Of a DNA stretch of 34,721 nt, positions 27,423 through 34,721 are shown one piece after another. The translations under genes and the position numbers were made by a program. The stretch lies in the NCBI GenBank assembly GCA_937863505.1, contig CALMGC010000254.1, positions 1-34,721 on the forward strand, given 5' to 3'. The stretch is from an uncultured Sphingomonadales bacterium. GTDB taxonomy: Bacteria; Pseudomonadota; Alphaproteobacteria; Sphingomonadales; Sphingomonadaceae. The notes under the pieces were generated by a model. The model saw only the letters and a program-made list of their open reading frames with translations. It made no database searches and was not told the origin of the DNA. Positions within the stretch are counted from its first letter, which is position 1. Each line of letters begins with the position of its first letter.

Positions 27423-27937
27423 CCCGGCGCGTGCTCCTTGAGCCAGGTCTTCGGGTCCTTGTCGACCGCCTTCACGCCCATCAGATGCTCCGCCTCGTAG
27501 GCCGCGAAGCGGATGCCGAGTGCGTGGCGTTCCTCGACGCTCGCATGGCGGCGAAAGTCGGTCAGCCCCTGCCGCTCCTCCTCGGCGAGGTGATCCTCAT
27601 TCTCCTTGTTGCAGGCCTCTACCGCCTTTATCCAGGCATCGCTGCCGACCGGGTGCTGGTCTACCGCCTCGGCGGTGTCGCGGATCTTGTTGTGGTCCTT
27701 GATCGCGTCTTCGGTCTCCTCCTCGGCGGAGGGAGCATCGTTCGCGCCCGTGCCGATCTGCATCAGCCGGGGATAGAAGAACCGCTCCTCCGCCTCCGCA
27801 TGCGCGTCGAGCAGGTGATGGAGCCGTCCCCATATCGCGGACAGCGCGGGCGTGTCGCTCGGGTCGATCTCGTCGAGCAGCGCGAACAGTTTGCGCTGCT
27901 GGCCATGCTCGTCGAGGATCAGTTCGGTGATGTCCAT
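27419..27937 (-). CDS. Hemerythrin HHE domain-containing protein
   Basis: LILDEHGQQRKLFALL, LLDAHAEAEERFFYPRL, IKDHNKIRDT, CNKENEDHLAEEERQGL, spaced His/Glu motif. Confidence 0.9.
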   Translation of the reverse strand: MDITELILDEHGQQRKLFALLDEIDPSDTPALSAIWGRLHHLLDAHAEAEERFFYPRLMQIGTGANDAPSAEEETEDAIKDHNKIRDTAEAVDQHPVGSDAWIKAVEACNKENEDHLAEEERQGLTDFRRHASVEERHALGIRFAAYEAEHLMGVKAVDKDPKTWLKEHAPG

Positions 27938-27992
27938 TGGTCGCTCCGTTTACGCCAGGTTAAGCGAACGCGCGCCCGCCCGGTTCCGCCGG

Positions 27993-28877
27993 TCAGCGCG
28001 TCGGATCATCGGCGCGGCCGAACATCGCCCGCCACTGGTCGGCGTAGCGCGGGTCGCGGATCGTGATCGCATGGTATGGATTGGGGTTGGCGGGCGACAC
28101 ACCGAGCGGCAGGTCGAGGTCGAACACGCGGATGTTCGCGGGCGGTATCGCGAGCGCGGCGTACGCCGCCTTGAGCAGGCCGACCGTTTTCTCGCGCGCA
28201 TGGTATTCCGTGAACCAGCGGTCGGGCGGCGTGGCGCTCAGGCGCGACAGCCACGGCGCGGGATGCCCGTCGCGCCCGGTCGAGTCCCACGGGCTCGAGA
28301 ACAGCACCACCCGCCGGACGCGATGCTGCTTGGCGATAAAGGCGGCCATCCCTGCGCCCTGCGACAGGCCGGACACGACGATCGCGTCCCAGCGCGGCCG
28401 GTCGCCGTCGAGATAACGCCCCCAGCCCTCGCGCGGCGCGGCGGCGTCGAGCGCGTGCAAGGCGGTGACCAGCCGCGCGACGATCCCTTCCGCGGGCGGG
28501 TTGGTGACAGGGCCGTCGCGACCGATCCCGTTCACCCGCGCTTCGCGAAACTTCGCCGCGCAGTCGGGGTCGGGGTCGCGCGGGCACAGCTGCGCCACCG
28601 CCGGCGCGTCGTCATATTCCAGCCCCAGCACCGGATAGCCCTGCCCCGCGACGACCCGGAGCAACCCGAGCGCGTTTTCCGGTCGCCCGTCCGTCCCCGG
28701 CATGAACACCACCAGCGGTGCGTCGGGGGCCGCGCCCGCCGGGTAGAGCGCGACATTATTCTCGGTGAACCGCGTCACCCCGGGGTCGGCGCTCGGCGAC
28801 ACCCGATGCTCGGCGACCTGCTGCGCCGCGAGCGCGGCGGACCCGAGCAGCAGGACGAACGCGAGGGGCCGCTTCAT
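27993..28877 (-). CDS. Exported alpha/beta-hydrolase-like protein
   Basis: Signal peptide [34 protein letters not shown] and [18 protein letters not shown] (GLSQG nucleophile elbow). Confidence 0.75.
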   Translation of the reverse strand: MKRPLAFVLLLGSAALAAQQVAEHRVSPSADPGVTRFTENNVALYPAGAAPDAPLVVFMPGTDGRPENALGLLRVVAGQGYPVLGLEYDDAPAVAQLCPRDPDPDCAAKFREARVNGIGRDGPVTNPPAEGIVARLVTALHALDAAAPREGWGRYLDGDRPRWDAIVVSGLSQGAGMAAFIAKQHRVRRVVLFSSPWDSTGRDGHPAPWLSRLSATPPDRWFTEYHAREKTVGLLKAAYAALAIPPANIRVFDLDLPLGVSPANPNPYHAITIRDPRYADQWRAMFGRADDPTR

Positions 28878-29668
28878 ACCGCCACCGGTGCCTTGATGTG
28901 CGGTTGTGGATGGTAATCCAGCAGCTCGAAATCGTCAGGCTGGTAGCCGTCGATGCTGTCGGGCCTGCGCTTGATATGGAGGCGCGGCAGCGGCCCCGGC
29001 GTCCGCGCCAGCTGCTCGCGCGCCTGATCGAGATGGTTGAGGTACAGGTGGCAGTCGCCGCCCGTCCAGATGAACTCGCCTGCTTCCAGCCCCGTCTGCT
29101 CGGCGAGCAGATGGGTGAGCAACGCATAGCTGGCGATGTTGAACGGTACGCCGAGGAAGATGTCCGCCGACCGCTGGTAGAGCTGGAGCGACAGCCGCCC
29201 GTTCGCGACATGGGTCTGGAACAGGCAATGACATGGCGCGAGCGCCATCCGGGGCAAGTCGCCGACGTTCCACGCGGACACGATCTGGCGGCGCGAGGCG
29301 GGGCTGGTCCTGATCTGCCCGATCAGCGCCGCGATCTGGTCGACGTGCCGTCCGTCGGCGGTCTCCCAATCGCGCCATTGCTTGCCGTATACCGGGCCGA
29401 GGTCGCCATTCTCGCGCGCCCACTCGTCCCAAATGCTGACCCGCTGATCGTGCAGCCAGCGCACATTGGTGTCGCCGCGCAGGAACCATAGCAGCTCGAC
29501 GATGATCGAGCGGAGGTGCAGCTTCTTGGTGGTCAGCGCGGGGAAGCCTAGCGCCAGGTCGAACCGCATCTGCGCGCCGAACACGGAGAGCGTACCGACG
29601 CCGGTCCGGTCGTCCTGCCGCGCGCCCGAGTCGAGTATGCGCCGCATCAGGTCGAGATATTGGCGCAA
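28874..29668 (-). CDS. thyA: Thymidylate synthase
   Basis: [63 protein letters not shown]. Confidence 0.97.
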   Translation of the reverse strand: MRQYLDLMRRILDSGARQDDRTGVGTLSVFGAQMRFDLALGFPALTTKKLHLRSIIVELLWFLRGDTNVRWLHDQRVSIWDEWARENGDLGPVYGKQWRDWETADGRHVDQIAALIGQIRTSPASRRQIVSAWNVGDLPRMALAPCHCLFQTHVANGRLSLQLYQRSADIFLGVPFNIASYALLTHLLAEQTGLEAGEFIWTGGDCHLYLNHLDQAREQLARTPGPLPRLHIKRRPDSIDGYQPDDFELLDYHPQPHIKAPVAV

Positions 29669-29672
29669 CCCG

Positions 29673-30398
29673 TCAGCTCCGCTGCGGCAGGCGACACGCC
29701 CTCATCGCGCCCGGCTGCGGGCGCGGGCCGACCGGGCGGAACGCGGCGAGATAGCCGCCCGCCTCGGGCATGTCGGTCAGCGACACGAGGCTGTAGCCGA
29801 CGGCGGCGAACTCGCATTTCAGCAGCGCGGGCGGGGTGCCGTGGAACTGCGTCTGTCGGTTGGCGTCGACGACGATCACCTCGCCATCGGGTTTGAGCGA
29901 GGGACGCATCCGCCACAGGAACTCGTACGGTTGCGCGATCTCGTGATACATGTGGATCATCAGCACACGGTCGAAGCTGTCGGCGGGCAGCTTCGGGTCC
30001 GCGACCGTGCCCAGCTGCACGCTGATGTTGTCGAGCGCCTGCCGCGCGACGCGCGCGGCGAGCTGGTCGGTGGTGTCGGGGATCACGTCTTCGGCCAATA
30101 CACGGCCGGTCTTGCCGACCTTGGTGGACAGGCGGATGGTGTAATACCCCTCGCCCGCGCCGATGTCGGCCACCGTCATGCCCGGCGCGATCCCGGCGCG
30201 CTTCATCACATCCGCCGCCTCGCCCGCGCGGTCGCGGTCGTCCTCGGTCGACCAGCGCGGCGAGACGATCGGCGCGACGGGGCGGTCAGGGGTGGGAAAC
30301 GGGCCGGGCTGTTGCGCCTGACGTTTGATGAGCGGCTTGGACCCATCGCACGCGGCAAGCAGGGCGAGCGTCAGCAGCGCGGCGCGGGCAATAGTCAT
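29673..30398 (-). CDS. Class I SAM-dependent methyltransferase with lipoprotein signal
   Basis: N-terminus [22 protein letters not shown] (lipobox LAAC); [19 protein letters not shown] motif I. Confidence 0.82.
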   Translation of the reverse strand: MTIARAALLTLALLAACDGSKPLIKRQAQQPGPFPTPDRPVAPIVSPRWSTEDDRDRAGEAADVMKRAGIAPGMTVADIGAGEGYYTIRLSTKVGKTGRVLAEDVIPDTTDQLAARVARQALDNISVQLGTVADPKLPADSFDRVLMIHMYHEIAQPYEFLWRMRPSLKPDGEVIVVDANRQTQFHGTPPALLKCEFAAVGYSLVSLTDMPEAGGYLAAFRPVGPRPQPGAMRACRLPQRS

Positions 30399-31522
30399 TC
30401 CACGTCCTCCACCTGACCCACTTCGCCCGTCACCCGTTGGGACAGCGCGGCGGCCATGAACGGGTCGAGGTCACCGTCGAGCACGTCACCGGGCGAGGTC
30501 GAGGTGACGCCGGTGCGCAGGTCCTTCACCAGCTGGTACGGCTGCAACACATAGGAGCGGATCTGGTGACCCCAGCCGATATCGGTCTTGGCGGCGTTGA
30601 CCGCATTGGCCTCCTCCTCGCGCTTCCTCAGCTCATGCTCGTAGAGCCGCGCGCGCAGCTGGTTGAACGCCTCCGCCTTGTTCTTGTGCTGCGATCGCTG
30701 GTTCTGGCAGGCGACGACGATCCCGGTCGGCAGGTGAGTGATGCGGACGGCGGAGTCGGTGGTGTTGATATGCTGCCCGCCAGCGCCCGACGAGCGATAG
30801 GTGTCGATGCGAAGCTCGCTGTCGTTGACCTCGACCTCGATCGAGTCGTCGATCACCGGATACACCCATACGCTCGAGAAGCTGGTGTGCCGCCGCGCGG
30901 ACGAGTCGTACGGGCTGATCCGCACCAGCCGATGCACCCCCGACTCGGTCTTCGCATAGCCGTACGCGTTCTCGCCCTTGAGCAGCAACGTCGCCGACTT
31001 GATCCCCGCCTGCTCGCCCGCATGATAGTCGATCAGCTCGACCTTCATGCCCCGCCGCTCGGCCCAGCGCGTGTACATGCGCTGGAGCATCTCCGCCCAG
31101 TCCTGCGACTCGGTGCCGCCCGCGCCCGCGTTGATCTCAATATAGGAGTCGTTCGCGTCCGCCTCGCCCGCGAGCAGCGCCTTCACCTTGTCGGTTTGCG
31201 CGCGCGCGTCGAGTTCGGCGAGTGCGACGACTCCGTCGCGCTCCAGCTCCGCATCGCCCTCCGCCTCGGCAAGTTCGATCAGCTCGATCGTTTCGGCCAT
31301 GTCCTTTTCGATCGCGCGCGTGGCACCGATCGCCTCATCCAGGCGGCGGCGTTCGCGCATCACATCCTGCGCCGCCTTGGGATCATTCCACAACGCCTGG
31401 TCCTCGACGCGCGCGTTGAGCTCGTCGAGCCGCCGGAGCGCGCGGTCCCAATCGAGGAACCGGCGCAGCAGCGCGAGCGCGTCGTTGATGGAATCGACAT
31501 GGGCCTGCGCTTCGGCGCGCAT
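30395..31522 (-). CDS. prfB: Peptide chain release factor 2
   Basis: GGQ motif [42 protein letters not shown]. Confidence 0.95.
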   Translation of the reverse strand: MRAEAQAHVDSINDALALLRRFLDWDRALRRLDELNARVEDQALWNDPKAAQDVMRERRRLDEAIGATRAIEKDMAETIELIELAEAEGDAELERDGVVALAELDARAQTDKVKALLAGEADANDSYIEINAGAGGTESQDWAEMLQRMYTRWAERRGMKVELIDYHAGEQAGIKSATLLLKGENAYGYAKTESGVHRLVRISPYDSSARRHTSFSSVWVYPVIDDSIEVEVNDSELRIDTYRSSGAGGQHINTTDSAVRITHLPTGIVVACQNQRSQHKNKAEAFNQLRARLYEHELRKREEEANAVNAAKTDIGWGHQIRSYVLQPYQLVKDLRTGVTSTSPGDVLDGDLDPFMAAALSQRVTGEVGQVEDVE

Positions 31523-31627
31523 GGGAAAGTCCTCTCGTCACCCCCGTAACAAGCGGTGGTCCCGCTTCTTTATGGAAGGCGCATTGTGAAATCGGGATTC
31601 GCGTGTTTGCGGGAATAACAAGCGGGG

Positions 31628-34156
31628 TTAGTAAATGCCCCCCTGCCTTTGCAAGAAGTCGCTGTCTCCTTGCGCTCTGCGTCGCGCGGCCGGCTTGGGT
31701 CCGCCGCCGCCACCGGCACCGGCGGTCGCGACACTCGTACGGCGCAGGTAACGGCGCGGTTCCGATTCGGGCTTGAACGCTTCCCAGATCACCGCCGCCT
31801 TGGGGTCGGCGGTGTTCGGCCAGGTGCCGAACACCGGATGCCCGCTCGCGCGGTCGATGCGGACCATGCGAATGCCTTCCGGCGCGCGGAACGGGATCTT
31901 CTCCATCCCGTCATACGCCTTGGTCGCGAACGCCTTGAAGATCGGCGCGGCGAGCGTCCCGCCCTGCGCGCCGCCGCCCAGGCTCTGCGGATGGTCATAG
32001 CCCATGTACAGCCCGCCGACGATCTGCGGGGTGCCGCCGATGAACCACACGTCCGTCGGCCCCGAGTTCGTCCCGGTCTTGCCGAACATCGGCCGGTCGA
32101 GGTCGCGCAGGGTGGTCGCGGTGCCGCGCTGGATCACGCCCTCGGTGATGTGGATTATCTGGTACGCGGTCATCGCGTCGACCACCTGCCGCCCGTGCGT
32201 GGCGAAGCGCGGCATCGGCTTGCCGTCCCAATCGGGCGCGTTGCAGCGGTCGCAGGCGCGCCAGTTCTCCGGCCACACCACCTTGCCGTGCCGGTCCTGG
32301 ACGAAGTCGATCAGCGTCGGCGGGTGCCAGCGCCCCTGGTTGGCGAGCACGCTATAGGCGTTGACCATGCGGCCCACCGTCGTCTCGCCCGCGCCGAGCG
32401 CATAAGCGAGGTACGGCGAATAGGTGCCGACGTTCATGTCGCGCATCAGCTTGACGACCTTGGGCATCCCGGTTTGCGAGGCGGCGCGCACCGTCATCAG
32501 GTTGCGCGACTGCTCGATGCCCCAACGCATCGTGTGCGGGCCCGAGCCCTGGCTGCCGCCGAAATTCCGAAAGCATTTCTGCCCCAGATGCGCGCCCTGG
32601 AACACGCAATAGGGCGCGTCCATCAGGATGGTCGCGGGGGTCATCCCGTTCTCCAGCGCGGCGGAATAGACGATCGGCTTGATCGTCGACCCCGGCTGGC
32701 GCATCGCCTGCGTCGCGCGGTTAAACGACTGGACGCGGTTGTCGAACCCGCCCTGCATCGCCAGCACGCGCCCCGTCTGCGGCTGCTCCGCCACGAACCC
32801 GCCGGAGATCTTGGGCACGGAGCGAAGCCCGAACCGGCCCCCTTCGGGCGCGACCGCGACGATGTCGCCGGCCTTGAGCGCCGCGAACGCGGTCCCACCG
32901 AGCCCACGCGCGGGCATGGACGCGCCCGACGCGGGCAGCGCGCCCGTCTGCCCGTCCGCGAAGCCGACCGTCGCGTTGCCCGGCTCCTTGTCGATCACCA
33001 CCGCGGCGCGCCAGTCGGAATAATCGAAGCCGATATTGGTATCGAGCAGCGGCTGGAGCCAGTCGTCGCGGTCGATGTCGACATGCTTCAACGCCCCCGT
33101 CCAGCCGCGCCCGCGGTCGAAGCGGAGCAGCCCGTCGCGCAGCGCCTGTTGCGCATAGCCCTGGAGCACGGGGTCGAGCGAGCTTCGCACCCACAAGCCA
33201 CCCGAATAGACGCTGTACGGCCCGTCGCGCGCGGTTTCGCCGAACTTGTCGATCAGCTCGCGGCGGACCTCCTCGACGAAATAGCCGCCGACCTTTTCAT
33301 ATTTGGGCGTCTGACGCAGGATCGCGCCGACCGGCTCGGCCCGCGCCTCGTCGCGTTGCGCAGGCGTGATGAAGCCGTTCTTCGCCATCTCGCCCAGCAC
33401 ATAATCGCGTCGGTTGAGCGCCTTCTGCGTGGCGCGGAACGGGTCGTAATTGCTCGGCCCCTTGGGCAGGATAGCCAGATACGCCATCTGCGCGAGGCTG
33501 AGCTGCGGCAGTTCCTTGTCGAAATAGGCATGGCTCGCCGCCTCCACCCCGAACGCGTTGCGCCCCAGCGCGATCTGGTTGAGGTACAGCTCCAGGATCT
33601 GCTGCTTGGTCAGCGTGTCCTCGATCCGGTAGGCGAGCAGCGCCTCCTTCAATTTGCGCGTCGGCGAATATTCGTTGCCGATCAGCAGGTTCTTCGCGAC
33701 CTGCTGCGTGATGGTCGAGCCGCCCTTGGCGCGCCGCCCGGTGCCGATCTTGGAAACGTAATCGACCACCGCCCCCGCGACGCCGGTATAGTCGACGCCG
33801 TGATGCTCGAAGAAGCTCTTGTCCTCCGCCGACAGGAACGCGTCGACGAGCAGCTTGGGATATTCGGCGTAGGACAGCTCCACCCGCCGCTCGCGCGCGT
33901 AGGAATAAACGGGGGTGCCGTCGTCGCCGCGCACATTGGTGGGCAAGGGCGGCTCATAGGTGCGCAACGCATCCACCGACGGCAGCTGGCGGATGATGGT
34001 GAGATACAGCACCAGGTAGCCGACCACCCCGAGCAGCAGCAGCGCGAGGATCGCCTTCCCCCACCAGCGCCCGAGCGCGCGCGCGGTGAACGCGCGGATG
34101 CCCGCCAGATCGCTACGGAGGTGCAGGGAAAAGCGGGAAGGAACGCGGGACGCCAT
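31628..34156 (-). CDS. mrcA: Penicillin-binding protein 1A (GT51 transglycosylase / transpeptidase)
   Basis: SAEDKSFFEHHGVDYTGV, RAKGGSTITQQVAKNLL, RQPGSTIKPIVYSAAL (SxxK), FGKTGTNSGPTDVWFIG (KTG). Confidence 0.96.
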   Translation of the reverse strand: MASRVPSRFSLHLRSDLAGIRAFTARALGRWWGKAILALLLLGVVGYLVLYLTIIRQLPSVDALRTYEPPLPTNVRGDDGTPVYSYARERRVELSYAEYPKLLVDAFLSAEDKSFFEHHGVDYTGVAGAVVDYVSKIGTGRRAKGGSTITQQVAKNLLIGNEYSPTRKLKEALLAYRIEDTLTKQQILELYLNQIALGRNAFGVEAASHAYFDKELPQLSLAQMAYLAILPKGPSNYDPFRATQKALNRRDYVLGEMAKNGFITPAQRDEARAEPVGAILRQTPKYEKVGGYFVEEVRRELIDKFGETARDGPYSVYSGGLWVRSSLDPVLQGYAQQALRDGLLRFDRGRGWTGALKHVDIDRDDWLQPLLDTNIGFDYSDWRAAVVIDKEPGNATVGFADGQTGALPASGASMPARGLGGTAFAALKAGDIVAVAPEGGRFGLRSVPKISGGFVAEQPQTGRVLAMQGGFDNRVQSFNRATQAMRQPGSTIKPIVYSAALENGMTPATILMDAPYCVFQGAHLGQKCFRNFGGSQGSGPHTMRWGIEQSRNLMTVRAASQTGMPKVVKLMRDMNVGTYSPYLAYALGAGETTVGRMVNAYSVLANQGRWHPPTLIDFVQDRHGKVVWPENWRACDRCNAPDWDGKPMPRFATHGRQVVDAMTAYQIIHITEGVIQRGTATTLRDLDRPMFGKTGTNSGPTDVWFIGGTPQIVGGLYMGYDHPQSLGGGAQGGTLAAPIFKAFATKAYDGMEKIPFRAPEGIRMVRIDRASGHPVFGTWPNTADPKAAVIWEAFKPESEPRRYLRRTSVATAGAGGGGGPKPAARRRAQGDSDFLQRQGGIY

Positions 34157-34215
34157 GACAGACCCGGCGGTCTAGCAGCCCGCCGCGCGCTCCGAAAGTC
34201 CCGCCGCGCTGTGGC

Positions 34216-34721
34216 TCACCGCGCGGCCAGCCGCCGGGCGAAGTGAGTCTCCACCGCGCGGCGGATCGCCTCGGCGATGCGGCCCTCGCCCTCCTCGCTG
34301 TTGAGGAACGCCGCGTCGCGCGGGTTGGAGATGTACCCGGTCTCGAACAGGATCGACGGCATGTCGGGCGCTTTCAGCACCATCAGCGACGCCATGCGGT
34401 GGAAGTTCGGCTTTTCCGGCACCAGCGGCTCCGCCTCGCGACCGAGCACCCGCGCGAACTCGGCGGAGTTGTTCATGGTCTCGCGCTGCGTCAGGTCGAT
34501 GAGGATCGAGGACACGTCCGCGCTCTCGCCGCCGAGGTTGACGCCCGAGATCACGTCCGCCTTGTTCTCGCGCGCCGCCAGCCGCGCGGCCTCCTTGTCC
34601 GACGCGACCTCCGAGAGGGTATAGACGGACGCGCCCGACGCTTCCCCTGCACCGACGCTGTCGCAATGGATCGAGATGAACAGGTCCGCGTGGAGCCGCC
34701 GCGCGATGCCGAACCGCTCGC
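34216..34721 (-). CDS. N-acetylmuramoyl-L-alanine amidase (Amidase_3), partial; N-terminus outside window
   Basis: ERFGIARRLHADLFISIHCDSVG, SDKEAARLAARENKADVI, SILIDLTQRETMNNS, VLKAPDMPSILFETGYISNPRDAAFL. Confidence 0.93.
   Translation of the reverse strand, partial: ERFGIARRLHADLFISIHCDSVGAGEASGASVYTLSEVASDKEAARLAARENKADVISGVNLGGESADVSSILIDLTQRETMNNSAEFARVLGREAEPLVPEKPNFHRMASLMVLKAPDMPSILFETGYISNPRDAAFLNSEEGEGRIAEAIRRAVETHFARRLAAR

Noticed and set aside
27940-28005. EcfG promoter upstream of the hemerythrin gene
   Set aside because: GGAAC and CGTT are present but only 12 nt apart, too short for the consensus.
31400-31522. Programmed +1 frameshift in prfB
   Set aside because: The equivalent region reads straight through as [20 protein letters not shown] with no in-frame UGA, so no frameshift is needed.
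31649-34246. 865-codon plus-strand ORF opposite mrcA
   Set aside because: Antisense open frame caused by high GC codon bias; the minus strand clearly encodes PBP1A with all catalytic motifs.
1-34721. Defence island, prophage or secretion system
   Set aside because: No nuclease/toxin, integrase, phage structural or secretion genes recognised on either strand.

Overview
The window is high-GC and gene-dense. The protein content looks like a sphingomonad-type alphaproteobacterial chromosome, which is inference from family resemblance and repeat style. Most genes are housekeeping or ordinary metabolic genes. They include the acs 3' end, a DUF4349 lipoprotein, a GMC oxidoreductase, glutamine-dependent nadE, a cyclophilin PPIase, a TesA-like arylesterase, a Bcr/CflA-type MFS transporter, a 2OG-Fe(II) oxygenase, an M20 amidohydrolase, queF, an FeS photolyase, a sulfurtransferase with cystathionine beta-lyase, and a TIGR02001-like porin. 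A long minus-strand block from 34721 down to 21723 carries amidase, mrcA, prfB, an exported methyltransferase, thyA, an alpha/beta hydrolase-like gene, a hemerythrin gene, folA, ribF, ileS, lspA and a DUF3035-like lipoprotein. I found no tRNA, rRNA, CRISPR array, transposase or prophage. The most interesting signals are: (1) a REP-doublet-like palindromic element inserted in frame inside ileS (about 24094-24192), adding about 35 residues to isoleucyl-tRNA synthetase; (2) three more inverted REP doublets of different sequence and one single REP between genes; (3) a two-gene unit with a GT4-like glycosyltransferase fused to a C-terminal probable alpha/alpha-toroid domain plus a GH130-like protein; (4) a low-GC orphan secreted protein at 10136-10684; (5) a methyltransferase with a lipoprotein signal. 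Starts are chosen by eye. Family names rest on motif recognition, with no database search.
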